A DNA stretch of 54,673 bases from Deinococcus multiflagellatus (GCF_020166415.1 NZ_JAIQXV010000025.1:1-54673); one strand, 5' to 3'; counted from the stretch's first letter, positions 8,574 through 17,476 are shown. Translations and numbers: made by a program. The notes: generated by a model not told the origin, from the letters alone.

Positions 8574-9110
8574 GGGGCGCATGATACGGAAAGGCGGTGG
8601 CGGCAGGGCCAGAGGGCGTGGTCTGGAGGGGTGCCCAGCGCCTGAGATGCGCCACTGTCGCCGTCTACATGCTGCAGAGAGCCCCCGGCAACCCCGCTGC
8701 TTTTTCTTCTGCTCTTGCCAGGAATCCGCAGAACTGCGCGCCCGAGGAGAGAAGCAGGTCAGGCGCCCCACACGATCTTTTCGTCACGGCCACCGCAGCC
8801 GCCTTGACCACTGGCCGAGCCCTTGTTCAACCATCGTTCGGACCGTTTTTAAGCGAGGCGAGCAGGCCATGAGGGAAACGTCGTCGGAGCCGCTGGGCCC
8901 GCTCACCTCCTCTGCTTCGCATCTCCATGAATCCCCCGCGAGGGGAGAGGAGAGCAACAGCGTGCTCGTCGGGCCGCTCTACACGAACGGCCCAAATTGT
9001 CCGAGCGGTGGTGTACACGGTGCCGTTCTTGGGGGACCGGGGCCCCTGATGGCCGCTTGTGGCCCTGTGCTGACCTGCGGCACACTGGGCGGCAGGAGGC
9101 CCACCACACC
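8574..9110. other. gene-free divergent region with dispersed-repeat remnants
   Basis: The space lies between divergently oriented murE and the BTAD regulator. About 8820-8955 contains a degenerate dispersed repeat: AACCATCGTTCGG through TTTTTAAGCGAGGCGAG, then GAGCCGCTGGGCCCGCTCACC and GCGAGGGGAGAGG. Related sequence appears at 13718-13940, around the insertion sequence. I see no gene or clear strong promoter here. Confidence 0.45.
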
Positions 9111-12100
9111 TTGTCTGACCCCATTCATCCCCACACCCTGGCCCAGCTGCAGGCGGCCTGGGCGGGGGTATGTGCGGGCGGGGGGCCGGCCCTGGTGGTG
9201 CTGTCGGGCGCGGCGGGCCTGGGCAAAAGCCATCTGGCGCGCGCCTTGCAGGATCACGCCGCGCGCAACCCGCAGGCCGCCGCCGCGTTGGCGACCCCGC
9301 CTGCGCTGGTGGCGCCGCTGCTGCGCGCCCTGCCTGAACTGCTGAGCTCGCGCGACCCGGCCCTGATCGCGGCGGCCCGCCCGCACCTGGACCACCCCTG
9401 GCCCGCCGTGTTGCCGCCCCCGGCCGGGCCCAGCGACCCGGCCGCCACCCTGGCGCGCGCGGTGTCGGGCGCTCTGGGGCGGGCGCGGCCCCTGCTGCTG
9501 ATCGCTGAAGACCTGCACGACCAGCCCCCCGAAGCCCGCGCCCTGCTGAACACCCTGTGGACCCGGCTGGTGCTGGACAGCGCCCCGGCCCTGCTGCTGC
9601 TCACCACCCGCCCGCTGCCCGAGCATCCGGACGCCGCGCGCACGGTGGAGGACCTGGGCCGCAGCGCCCAGCTGGCCCGCGCCGCCGAGGCCAGCAGCGT
9701 GCAGCACCTCGCGCTGGCGCCCCTGGACGCCGCTGGGATCGACGCCCTGCTGCGCGCGGTGCTGGGCGGGCCCGCCCCGCCCGAACTGGGCGCGTGGCTG
9801 CTGGCCCACGCCGAGGGCCACCCCCTGCGCAGCGCCGAACTGCTGCGGGTGCTGCGTGAACGCGGCGCCCTGCAGCGCGCCGAGCACCACTGGCAGTTCA
9901 CGCCGCCGCCCGCCGGGTCGCTGCCTGCGTCGCTGGAAGCGGTGCTGCGCGAGCGGCTGCGCCCGGTGCAGGCCGCGCGCCCCCCCTGGGCCGCCCTGAG
10001 CGCCCTGGCGGTGCTGGACGCCCCCACGCCCCCGGCGGTCTGGCGCCGGGTGGCGGGGCTGGGCGAGGGGCCCTTTGCCCAGGCCCGCGACTGGCTGCTG
10101 CACCGGGGACTGGTGCGCCTGCACCCGGAGGCGGCCGGCTATATCTGCGCCCATCCCCTCTACCCGCCGCTGGTGCGCGCCGAGCTGGACTGGGCCGAGC
10201 TGGAGGGCCTGCACGCCCGCGCCGCCCAGGTGCCGGGCCTGGACCCGCTGGCCCGCGCCCGCCACGCCCGGCACGCCGGGCTGCCCGAAGCCCGCGCCCT
10301 GACCGAACAGGCCCTGGCGCTGGCCCAGGCGCGCGCCGCCCCCCACGACGTGGTGGCCGAAGCCCGCGCCCTGCTGGACGAGGCACCAGACCACCCCGCC
10401 GCCCAGGCCGCGCTGGTGGCCGCCCTGGACGCCCTGGGCGAGTGGCAGGCGGTGCTGGCCGCCACGGAGGACGACCCGGCCGCCCTGCCACTGGCGCCGC
10501 TGGCTTTCCGCGCCCAGGCGCTGGCCGAACTGGGCCAGCTGCCCCAGGCCCTGGCGGCGGCGCGGCTGGGCCTGGAACGGCTGGCCCCCGAAGACCACAA
10601 CGGGCGCGCCCACCTGCAACTGGAAGACGTGCTGTACCGCACCCTGCTCAACCAGGGCGACCTGGACGAGGCCGAAGCCGGCCTGCGCGCGGCCCTGGGC
10701 GTGGCCCACGACCCTCTGCGGCGCATGGGGCTGCTGGATATCCTGGCGCGCCTGTACCAGCGCCGGGGCGACTACCACCTGTGCCTGCACCTGGGCCGCG
10801 AGGCAGCCGCGCTGCTGCCCGCCGTTCCCGCGCTGTCCGGGGCAGCGGCCGAGCGCGCGTGGCGCACCCTGAGTTCGCTGGGGGGCAGCGCCATTCACAT
10901 GTCGCTGTGGGCCGAGGCCGAAACCCACCTGCGCGCCGCCCACAAACTGCTTGTGCGCCAGGGCCATGTGGCCAGCCTGATGGTTGTGGAGGGCAACCTC
11001 GCCTATCTGGCGCTGATGCAGGGTGACTACCCGGCCGCCGAGGCCAGTACGTGGCGCCAGCTGCACCGCGCCGTGGCCAGCGGCAACGCGCGGGTAGAGG
11101 GCGCCCTGTTGTGGAACCTGGGCATCTGCCGGCTGTGGCGCGGCGACCCCGAACAGGCCCTGGCCCTCATGCGGCGCTCGTACGCCGCGTGGCCCAGCGT
11201 GGGGGCGGCCAACCCCAGCGACTTTGCCGAGGCCCTGGCCCTGCTGGGTCGCCTGGACGAGGCCCGCGCCGAACTGGCCCAGCCGGACCACGACTTTTAC
11301 CCTGAACACCCCAATTCGCGCGCCCGCGTGTACCTGCTGCTGGGCGAGCCAGAGGGGGCCCTGCGCGAGGTGGCCCGCCTGCGCCCGGACGACGGGGCCG
11401 GCCTCCAGGCCCGCGCCGCCCTGATCCGCGCCCAGGCGCACCTGCGGCGCGGTGAGCCGGAGGCGGCGGGCCCGGACCTCGCCCAGGCCCTCACGCTGGC
11501 CCAGGCTGCGCAGCACCGCAGCGTGCTGGGCGAACTGCTCCTTACCCGCGCGGTGTGGCGGGCGCAGTGCCCCGCAGAACAGCACGGGGACGCCGCCGCC
11601 GACTGGCACGCCGGGCTGGCCGCGCTGCAGGCGGTGGACGGCCAGGGCCACCTGCAGTTCGTGCGCGCCTGCTTTCCGGCCCAGGTGGCCCTGCTGGACA
11701 CGGCCCCCGCGCCGGGCCCCGCCCAGGCCCCCCGCGCCCGGCTGCGGCTGCTGGGCAATGTGGGTGTGGACCAGCCCGGCGGCGCGCGCCCCTGGCGGGC
11801 GCGCAAGGTCAAGGAACTGCTGGCCCTGCTGGTGTGTGCCCACTACGGCGGCGCGCCCCCAGCTCTGGGCCGCGACGCCCTGGCCCTGGCCCTGTGGCCC
11901 GACGCCGACGAGACCAGCGCCGAGGCCAACTTCCGCAAGACCCGCACCCGGCTGCGCGAGGCGCTGGCAGGCGCCGCCACGCTGACCCATACCCCCCAGG
12001 GCTACGTGCTTTCAGGCGTGCAGGCCGACCTGGACGAGTTCCTGGCGGCGCTGCAGGCGGGCCAGGATGCCCAGGCCGCCGCCGCCTACACTGGCCCTTT

Positions 12101-12392
12101 CCTGAACGATGTGGACCTGCCCGCCGCCGCCGAGCTGCGTGACACCCTGCACGCCCGCTGGCGCGCGGCGGTGCTGCGCCTGACCTACCGCGACCCCCAG
12201 GGCGGCCTGCCGCACCTGCGCCGCCTGCTGGCCCACGATCCCCTGGATCTGGACGCCACCCGCGCCCTGCTGGACACCTTTGCGCGCCTGGGCGACCACG
12301 AGGCCCACGCCCACACCCTGCGCCGCGTGCAGACGCTGTTTCACGCCGCGCTGGGCGAGGTGCCCCCCGAACTGGCCGCCGTGGCGGGGTAG
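9111..12392 (+). CDS. large ATPase/TPR transcriptional regulator with C-terminal BTAD domain
   Basis: This is a 1093-residue STAND-like regulator. The N-terminal P-loop ATPase has Walker A GAAGLGKS (about residues 32-39) and a Walker B-like LLLIAEDLHD (about 125-134). A long Ala/Leu-rich helical region with TPR-like repeats fills the middle. The C-terminal 240 residues hold a winged-helix segment (RARKVKELLALLVCAHYG ... ALWPDADETSAEANFRKTRTRLREAL) followed by a BTAD domain (DLDEFLAALQAG ... RLLAHDPLDLDATRALLDTFARLG). In SARP regulators this pair usually sits at the N terminus. I chose TTG at 9111 because AGGAGG (9094-9099) precedes it by 11 bases; nothing upstream in frame is a better start. 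The protein probably senses a ligand with the TPR/ATPase part and controls nearby or distant promoters; the target is unknown. Confidence 0.82.
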   Translation: MSDPIHPHTLAQLQAAWAGVCAGGGPALVVLSGAAGLGKSHLARALQDHAARNPQAAAALATPPALVAPLLRALPELLSSRDPALIAAARPHLDHPWPAVLPPPAGPSDPAATLARAVSGALGRARPLLLIAEDLHDQPPEARALLNTLWTRLVLDSAPALLLLTTRPLPEHPDAARTVEDLGRSAQLARAAEASSVQHLALAPLDAAGIDALLRAVLGGPAPPELGAWLLAHAEGHPLRSAELLRVLRERGALQRAEHHWQFTPPPAGSLPASLEAVLRERLRPVQAARPPWAALSALAVLDAPTPPAVWRRVAGLGEGPFAQARDWLLHRGLVRLHPEAAGYICAHPLYPPLVRAELDWAELEGLHARAAQVPGLDPLARARHARHAGLPEARALTEQALALAQARAAPHDVVAEARALLDEAPDHPAAQAALVAALDALGEWQAVLAATEDDPAALPLAPLAFRAQALAELGQLPQALAAARLGLERLAPEDHNGRAHLQLEDVLYRTLLNQGDLDEAEAGLRAALGVAHDPLRRMGLLDILARLYQRRGDYHLCLHLGREAAALLPAVPALSGAAAERAWRTLSSLGGSAIHMSLWAEAETHLRAAHKLLVRQGHVASLMVVEGNLAYLALMQGDYPAAEASTWRQLHRAVASGNARVEGALLWNLGICRLWRGDPEQALALMRRSYAAWPSVGAANPSDFAEALALLGRLDEARAELAQPDHDFYPEHPNSRARVYLLLGEPEGALREVARLRPDDGAGLQARAALIRAQAHLRRGEPEAAGPDLAQALTLAQAAQHRSVLGELLLTRAVWRAQCPAEQHGDAAADWHAGLAALQAVDGQGHLQFVRACFPAQVALLDTAPAPGPAQAPRARLRLLGNVGVDQPGGARPWRARKVKELLALLVCAHYGGAPPALGRDALALALWPDADETSAEANFRKTRTRLREALAGAATLTHTPQGYVLSGVQADLDEFLAALQAGQDAQAAAAYTGPFLNDVDLPAAAELRDTLHARWRAAVLRLTYRDPQGGLPHLRRLLAHDPLDLDATRALLDTFARLGDHEAHAHTLRRVQTLFHAALGEVPPELAAVAG

Positions 12393-12602
12393 GCAAAGGG
12401 CCGCCGTTGCCGTAGCGGTCAGCGGCACTCTGGGACCCAGCGCTGTGATGGGGCAGACTTAGCCGGGCCTGGAGCGGTTGACCAAAGCATCCCCTCACCC
12501 CTCGCGGGAGAGGGTCGAGAACACACATCATCTTCATGGCATCTGTTCTCAAGTGACGTGCTTCTCCCCCGATCGCTTGCCGTGTTCCCCTCTCCCCTGG
12601 TG
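12393..12602. repeat. REP-like dispersed repeat flanking the insertion sequence
   Basis: GAGCGGTTGACCAAAGCATCC at 12472-12492, then GCGGGAGAGGGTCGAGAAC and CATCATCTTCATG, repeats the sequence found split at 1769-1800 and 1960-1995. The segment ends in CCCTCTCCCCTGG just before the insertion sequence, and TCGTGGGAGAGGG follows on the other side, so the element seems to have landed in the loop of a CCCTCTCCC/GGGAGAGGG hairpin. There is no coding sequence. Confidence 0.55.
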
Positions 12603-13717
12603 ACGCCTGATGTGAAATGAGGGTCAGGGGAGGGCGAGGAGGTCCCACTTGGCGCCCAACGGCCGATCCCAGAGCGCGTTGAGGATGATCCAGGCGTTGT
12701 GGGCGGCCACTTTGGCACTCAGGCGCACCCACCAGCCCAGCAGCGATTTGGTGCGGGGACGTTCCAAGGCAAACCAGTCGTGGAGTCGGCTGAAGGCCGA
12801 CTCGACCACCTGCCGTTTGCCGGCCAACCACCGTCCCAACCTTTGGTGTCTGGCGTGTCTTTGGGTCACGACACGTACGTCGAAGGCCTCGTGCCAATGA
12901 GTCTGCCAGGCCTGTCCCGCATAGCCGTCATCCGCCAGGATGACGATGGGCTCAGTCGCTTGCCCGGCGGCGTACCGAGGCCCCAGTGGGCCACTGGGGC
13001 CTTTGCGCTGTCCCCTGTGGCGATGCGACGGGCCCAGCAGTGCGGTGAGCGCCTCACCTGTGGGTGGCTCCGCCAGTGGGTCGGCGCGCCAACGCAACAA
13101 CCCTTCGAGCAAAAAGCGTTCTTCCGTGTTGGCGGGACCGCTGATAAACCCGTGGATGAGGCCCTGGTCACTGACCAGGGCCACCAGTTTCACCCCATAG
13201 AAAAACCGCCGGTCCACGCCGCCTTTCCCGATAGCGGCCCCATCGCCATACACCCGCCCAGCGGTGCCCCGCACCTTGCTCAGCAACGACACGCCCGTGC
13301 CATCCACCGCTTGGTACAGCGGCGCATCTTCCAGTGCAGGCACGGTCCTGGCCCTCCGGGCCAGCGCCGGACCCAGTCACGCCCACACGCCCCAGAGGTC
13401 GCGCAGATGCCGGTTATACCCTGACTGCTCCGGCAATCGGGGGAACGCCCCTGGAAACCGATGGCGCACATAGCACAGGAAGGCCCGCTCGCTCAGCTGC
13501 GGCAGGGATTGTCCCAGGATGCCCAGGGTCAGCACCTCACTGTCGCTCAGTCGCCACGCTGGACCGGGCCGCCGGGAACGCGCTTGAGGGCAGTCGCGCA
13601 AGGTGTCATCGACCAGGCAGTACAGTGTCGTCAGGACGGTCTCGGCGTCAGGAAGGTGTCTCACAGCTTCTTCCTACCGCTTTGAGTCCGTCCCAACTCT
13701 CATTTCACATCAGGCGT
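12603..13717 (-). mobile_element. insertion sequence, IS982-like (tentative), inactivated
   Basis: The element is 1115 bp long, bounded by perfect 19-bp terminal inverted repeats: ACGCCTGATGTGAAATGAG at 12603-12621 and its complement at 13699-13717. It contains one transposase frame broken by an internal stop. The flanking bases (CCCTGGTG left, TCGTGGGA right) give no obvious target duplication. It sits within dispersed-repeat DNA between two unrelated genes. Family is judged from transposase motifs only. Confidence 0.85.
12624..13664 (-). pseudogene. DDE transposase with in-frame TGA stop
   Basis: The reading frame starts at ATG 13664 (MRHLPDAETVLTTLY), carries LSDSEVLTLGILGQSLPQLS and a NRHLRDLWGVWA segment, then hits TGA at 13377-13379. 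The same frame continues without shift: LGPALARRARTVPALEDAPLYQAVDGTGV and onward to 12624. The DDE residues are visible as D in QAVDGTG, D in VILADDGYAG and E in KRQVVESAFSRL. Full length would be about 346 residues. Because the frame is unchanged, this is a nonsense mutation, not programmed frameshifting; TGG or CGA to TGA would explain it. Restart at GTG 13343 could still make the catalytic part. The LSDSEV segment and VVESAFSRLHDWF resemble IS982 transposases. Confidence 0.8.
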
Positions 13718-13963
13718 TCGTGGGAGAGGGAGGGAGGAGCGCAGCGACGGAAGGGTGAGGGGGCCACCGAGTGGCTCGGCCGGGTGTGGCATCCATTAAG
13801 TCCCGTCTGACACGGTTTCCGTTCAAGCCGTGATCGAGTCGGGACACCGCCGGTTCGATCCTTCCTTTCCCAGGGACGGGTTTTTCCCCCTCGCTCGGCT
13901 CGGGTTAAACCGTTGTTGGCACGGTTCAAGCGAAGTAGAAATTACATGTCCGGGCTTCCGTCC
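13718..13963. other. gene-free repeat-rich region
   Basis: Right of the insertion sequence, TCGTGGGAGAGGGAGGG continues the interrupted repeat. A CACGGTTT ... AAGCCGTG imperfect hairpin lies at about 13818-13839, and AACCGTTGTTGGCACGGTTCAAGCGAAG (two blocks, 13908-13935) resembles 8825-8860. I see no gene. Confidence 0.45.
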
Positions 13964-14596
13964 TTACCGTACATGGCGGTACAGCCCGGCGAAGGTCACG
14001 TTCAGGCCGCCGCATTTCTGGTTGTCCTGCACCAGCAGCCACGGGCCCAGCGGCCACAGGGTCAGCGCGCAGTCGCCGTCGGCATACAGCCAGCGCCGGG
14101 GTGAATCGGCGCGGCGCAGTGGGCCGTTCAGGTGGCCCACGTTCACGCTGCCGCCCGCCGTGGGAAACACCGCGCTGCCCGTCAGCACCAGCGCCCCCGA
14201 GGCGTCCCTCGCCTTCAGGGTCAGCCCCGCGTTGGCGTCGCGCTCCCAGGTGCCAGTGTCCAGCGCGGCAGGGAGGGGCAGGGGCTCGGTGTCGCCCGCC
14301 TTCAGGGTGCCGCTGCGGCCCGCCTCGCCGGGCACGTAGGTGCAGCGCTGTCCAGCCACCGCCGGGCCCTGCAGCACCAGTTCGCCGCTGCCCAGGCCCA
14401 GGGGCACCGGCGTGCCGCGCGCGTCAGTCAGGACCGCCCGCACCGCAGTGACGCGCGCGGCGCGCAGGGTGGCCGGGTTCAGGGCATTCCAGCTCTCGGG
14501 GCAGGGGGCCGGCGTGGCCGCGCCCCGGGGCTGCGCCGCGCTCCAGGCCGCAGCCAGCAGGCCCAGCAGGGGCAGGCACCGGGCGAGGCGGGTCAT
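13964..14596 (-). CDS. secreted protein of unknown function
   Basis: The 210-residue product starts with a signal peptide (MTRLARCLPLLGLLAAAWSAAQ). The mature part begins with a Pro/Ala-rich linker and has three Cys residues (in PAPCPESWN, GQRCTYVP and YADGDCALTL) plus a fourth in QKCGGLNVTF, enough for two disulfides. Nothing in it matches a family I know. The start at 14596 is supported by a TACCCT box six bases upstream (leaderless) and by the signal peptide; an upstream in-frame ATG would place ten charged residues before it. It is followed closely by the kinase pair but read separately. Confidence 0.7.
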   Translation of the reverse strand: MTRLARCLPLLGLLAAAWSAAQPRGAATPAPCPESWNALNPATLRAARVTAVRAVLTDARGTPVPLGLGSGELVLQGPAVAGQRCTYVPGEAGRSGTLKAGDTEPLPLPAALDTGTWERDANAGLTLKARDASGALVLTGSAVFPTAGGSVNVGHLNGPLRRADSPRRWLYADGDCALTLWPLGPWLLVQDNQKCGGLNVTFAGLYRHVR

Positions 14597-14641
14597 GCGC
14601 CCAGGGTAGCGCGCCACGACCGGCACCGGGCCCCACCCGCC

Positions 14642-15265
14642 TCAGCGCAGCAGCGGCAGGCCAAAGCCGTGGGCCTGCACCCGCGCGCACACCCATTCAA
14701 AGGCCTGCCCATCAGCCACGAAATCCAGCTGGTCGCCGGGCACGCGCACCACGGGGCAGGCGTCAAAGCCCGCCACCCAGCTGTCGTACAGGCGGCTGAG
14801 GCCCCCCAGGTAGTCGTCCGGGATGTCCTGCTCGTAGGTGCGCCCGCGCTGGGCGATGCGTTTTTTCAGGGTGGGCAGCGAGGCGTCAATGTGAATCAGA
14901 AGGTCCGGCACGCGCAGCGCCGGCCGCACGCCCTCGTACAGCCCGCAGTAGGTGGCCCAGTCGCGCGCCTCCATGTGGCCGCTTTCAAAGAGGTTGCGCG
15001 CAAAGATGTTGGCGTCTTCAAACACCGTGCGGTCCTGAATCACGTACCGCGCGCCCGTCACCAGATTCAGGTGCTGCTCTAAGCGGCGCGACAGAAAGTA
15101 CACCTGCGAGTGAAAGGAGTAGCGCCGCATGTCCCGGTAAAAGTCTTCCAGGTAAGGGTTCTCGGCATACGGCTCGTACACCGGCCGCAGCCCGTAGCGC
15201 CCCGCCAGCATGCGTGTCAGCGTGCTCTTGCCGCTGCCGATGTTCCCGGAAATGGCGAGGTACAT
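14642..15265 (-). CDS. deoxynucleoside kinase (dAK/dCK-like)
   Basis: This 207-residue kinase phosphorylates deoxynucleosides for salvage. It has the P-loop GNIGSGKST (residues 7-15), the ENPYLEDFYRDM segment, the DRTVFEDANIF motif (the DRS-type catalytic/substrate loop) and the lid RIAQRGRTYEQ. DRTVFEDANIFA and the later LYDSWVAGFDACPV resemble Bacillus subtilis Dck more than Dgk, so dA/dC is the more likely substrate, as inference. The start is the ATG just before the P-loop strand (MYLAISGN). It lies about 100 bp downstream of a second kinase in the same orientation, which suggests an operon. Such paired dNKs usually form heterodimers in lactobacilli; whether that holds here is unknown. 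Confidence 0.88.
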   Translation of the reverse strand: MYLAISGNIGSGKSTLTRMLAGRYGLRPVYEPYAENPYLEDFYRDMRRYSFHSQVYFLSRRLEQHLNLVTGARYVIQDRTVFEDANIFARNLFESGHMEARDWATYCGLYEGVRPALRVPDLLIHIDASLPTLKKRIAQRGRTYEQDIPDDYLGGLSRLYDSWVAGFDACPVVRVPGDQLDFVADGQAFEWVCARVQAHGFGLPLLR

Positions 15266-15362
15266 CAGCGCGCTCCGCGCGGGGAGGCGGGAGACGGAAA
15301 GCGGGGCGTGGGACAGGCGTGGGTTTCCTGCGGCCCGCGTACCGCGCACGGCTCCCTGTTCA

Positions 15363-15974
15363 TCAGTCCGCCGCCTGCCCGGCGCGCAGGGCCTCGTCAA
15401 TACGGGTCAGAATGCGCGCCTCGTCCTCGGGATTGTTCACGAAATCCAGCCCGGCGGCGTCAATGGTCAGCAGCGGGTGGGGGTAGGTGCGGAAATACTC
15501 GTCGTAGCGCCCCGTCAGGTCGGCCAGGTACTCGGCTTTCATGTCCTGTTCAAAGGGGCGCCCGCGCAAGGCGATGCGGCGCAGCAGTTCGCCCGTGTCG
15601 GCGCGCAGGTACACCACGAGGTCCGGGGTGGGCAGCCGGGGCGAGAGGTGGGCGTACAGGTCCTCGTACAGCGCAAATTCGGCGTCTTTCAGGTTCATGG
15701 CCGCAAAGATGAAATCCTTGTCGAACAGGTAGTCGCTGACCACCGAGTCGCGGTAGAGCCCCGGCTGCCACAGCGCCGAGAGCTGCTTGAAGCGCGAGAG
15801 CAGAAAGAACGCCTGCACCTGAAAAGCGTAGGCCTCGGGCTGGCGATAGAACTTCGCCAGAAAGGGATTTTCCTCCACCACTTCCAGGTTCAGTTCGGCG
15901 CCGTACCGCGCGGCCAGGCGCCCGGCGAGGCTCGTTTTTCCCACCCCGATGGGGCCTTCGACAACAACGTACAT
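15363..15974 (-). CDS. deoxynucleoside kinase (dGK-like)
   Basis: This 203-residue kinase is paralogous to the next gene downstream. It shows the P-loop GPIGVGKTS (residues 7-15), VVEENPFLAKFYRQP, SDYLFDKDFIFAAMNL in place of the DRS loop, and lid RIALRGRPFEQ. EGPIGVGKT, the DYLFDKDFIF loop and RGRPFEQ match Bacillus subtilis Dgk, so deoxyguanosine is the probable substrate. Start MYVVVEGPIG at 15974 matches the sister gene; a TATGCT box lies ten bases upstream. Together the pair would supply purine and perhaps pyrimidine deoxynucleotides from salvaged DNA, useful in an organism that degrades and resynthesises DNA after damage (inference). Confidence 0.88.
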   Translation of the reverse strand: MYVVVEGPIGVGKTSLAGRLAARYGAELNLEVVEENPFLAKFYRQPEAYAFQVQAFFLLSRFKQLSALWQPGLYRDSVVSDYLFDKDFIFAAMNLKDAEFALYEDLYAHLSPRLPTPDLVVYLRADTGELLRRIALRGRPFEQDMKAEYLADLTGRYDEYFRTYPHPLLTIDAAGLDFVNNPEDEARILTRIDEALRAGQAAD

Positions 15975-16101
15975 GACAGGCCAGAGCATAGCGTCCGCCG
16001 CCCAGGTGAAGGGTGGATGAAGGGCCTTGACAGCGGGGGTGGGGCGGGGGGAGGGAAGGCCGCGCCCCCGCCGCGTGAGGGCCACGGGCGGGGGCACTGC
16101 T

Positions 16102-16296
16102 TTACTCGTCTTTGGGCTCGTCTCCAGGCTTTTCTCTGGGCGGGTCGGGGGGCTTCAGGCGGCCAGCGTCGCGCGCCGCGCGGGTCAGCAGGTACTCCAT
16201 CTGGGCGTTCACGCTGCGCAGGTCGTCGGCGGCCCAGCGTTCCAGGGCGGCGTACAGCTCGGGGCTGATGCGCAGGGGAAAGTTCTTGCGCGCCAC
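16102..16296 (-). CDS. Arc/ribbon-helix-helix DNA-binding protein
   Basis: This small 64-residue protein has an N-terminal ribbon-helix-helix fold: [19 protein letters not shown], then [16 protein letters not shown], and a charged Pro/Glu/Lys tail. Its GTG start overlaps the TAG stop of the SPFH gene by one base (TAGTG), so translation is coupled. RHH proteins bind short palindromes as dimers of dimers; the perfect palindrome at 17230-17251 just upstream of the operon is the obvious candidate operator, giving autoregulation. Pairing of a band-7 protein with a small Arc-like protein recurs in many bacteria, but its function is not established to my knowledge. Confidence 0.82.
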   Translation of the reverse strand: MARKNFPLRISPELYAALERWAADDLRSVNAQMEYLLTRAARDAGRLKPPDPPREKPGDEPKDE

Positions 16297-17204
16297 TAGT
16301 ACAGGCTGCCGGCGTTCACCACCGGCTGCGTGCCGCGCTCGCTGGTCAGCACCACCAGCAGGTTACTGACCATCTGGGCCTTGCGTTCCTCGTCCAGCGT
16401 CACGATGTCCTGCTCCGAGAGCTGGCGCAGCGCCATTTCCACCATGCCGACCGCGCCCTGCACAATCTGGGCCCGCGCGGCGATCACGGCGCCCGCCTGC
16501 TGGCGCTGCAGCATGGCCCCGGCAATTTCCGGCGAGTAGGCCAGGTGCGACAGCCGCGCTTCCAGCACCTCCACCCCAGCGTGGCGCAACCGGGCGGCCA
16601 GCTCGCCTCCCAGGGCCTCGGCCACCTCGTCGGCGTGGGCGCGCAGGCTCATGCGGCCGTCCTCGTAGGCGTCGTAGGGGTACTGGCTGGCGAGGTGGCG
16701 CAGCGCGGTTTCGGCCTGAATCGCCACAAACTGCGAGTAGTCCTCGACATCAAAGACCGCCCGCGCGGTGTCCACCACCCGCCACACGATCACGGCCGCA
16801 ATCTCGATGGGGCTGCCGCCCGCGTCGTTCACCTTCAGCCGCTCGCTGTTGAAGTTGCGAATCCGCAGGCTCACGCCCCTGCGCACCGTCAGCGGGTTGG
16901 TCCAGTACAGGCCGTTGCGCCGCTCGGTGCCCACGTAGCGCCCGAACAGGGTGAGGTTCATGGCCTGATTGGGCTGCACGATGAAAAACCCCGCCAGCGC
17001 GAACAGCAGCGCCGCGCCCAGCAGCACGCCCGGCAGCGGCAAGCGGCCCAGCAGCACCGCCGCCGCCCCGGCCCCCAGCAGCCACAGCAGGAACATGGGC
17101 ACCCCCGGAAGCCCGAAGGCGGGCCGTTCCACGCTGGCCACCCCGCTGCGGGGAGAAACGCCGCCCTGGGCGGCAGGCGTGGGGGCATGTTGCAGTTCAT
17201 TCAT
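16296..17204 (-). CDS. SPFH/band-7 domain membrane protein
   Basis: The 302-residue product has a Pro/Gly-rich N-terminal tail, two adjacent hydrophobic segments (about residues 35-75, [19 protein letters not shown] and [15 protein letters not shown]), then the SPFH domain with [35 protein letters not shown] and [14 protein letters not shown], and a helical region ([29 protein letters not shown]). These proteins oligomerise at the membrane and organise microdomains or proteases. Start MNELQHAP at 17204 is backed by GGAGG seven bases upstream. It is co-transcribed and coupled with the RHH gene. What membrane process it serves here is not visible. Confidence 0.9.
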   Translation of the reverse strand: MNELQHAPTPAAQGGVSPRSGVASVERPAFGLPGVPMFLLWLLGAGAAAVLLGRLPLPGVLLGAALLFALAGFFIVQPNQAMNLTLFGRYVGTERRNGLYWTNPLTVRRGVSLRIRNFNSERLKVNDAGGSPIEIAAVIVWRVVDTARAVFDVEDYSQFVAIQAETALRHLASQYPYDAYEDGRMSLRAHADEVAEALGGELAARLRHAGVEVLEARLSHLAYSPEIAGAMLQRQQAGAVIAARAQIVQGAVGMVEMALRQLSEQDIVTLDEERKAQMVSNLLVVLTSERGTQPVVNAGSLY

Positions 17205-17229
17205 AGGCAGACCTCCGGGGAGAACCCCT

Positions 17230-17251
17230 ATCAAAGTGATATCACTTTGAT
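17230..17251 (-). promoter_or_regulatory. perfect 22-bp palindrome, likely operator of the SPFH-RHH operon
   Basis: ATCAAAGTGAT (17230-17240) is followed directly by its exact complement ATCACTTTGAT (17241-17251). It lies 26 bases upstream of the SPFH start codon, where the promoter must be. A symmetric 22-bp site with an AGTGAT half-site suits tandem binding of RHH dimers, and the operon encodes such a protein. Binding is inference. Confidence 0.7.
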
Positions 17252-17476
17252 GCCGGGTTTGCCAGAGGGGGGCGTGGAAGGGGGCAGTCTGGCTCTGGGC
17301 AGCGCCTCCTGCGGGCTGATTCTGGCGGTCTTTGCTTCGGTGCTCCAGCGGGGTGGGGGTGCACTCAAGGCGCGTTTGCTGGCCCCACGTCGCCGTTTTT
17401 CAGGCTCCTGCTTGCGGCCAGAGACGGGGTCTCGCCACAACAGCCCGGGTTCCGTCCTCCATCCGCTGCATGCATG

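Noticed and set aside
8979..11990. A 1003-codon open frame on the minus strand opposite the BTAD regulator
   Set aside because: It is a GC-driven antisense shadow: Gly/Gln/Arg-rich with no motif, while the plus strand has clear Walker, TPR and BTAD segments.
13343..13379. Programmed frameshift in the transposase
   Set aside because: The two parts are in the same frame, separated by TGA; no shift is needed and no slippery run is present.
13840..13870. tRNA T-arm-like GCCGGTTCGATCC
   Set aside because: The bases on the two sides cannot form a T-stem, and no acceptor stem, D-arm or anticodon arm could be placed around it.
16064..16096. GCCCCCGCC/GGCGGGGGC stem after the RHH gene as a terminator
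   Set aside because: The stem is plausible but has no T-run and such GC-only pairing is frequent by chance in this DNA.
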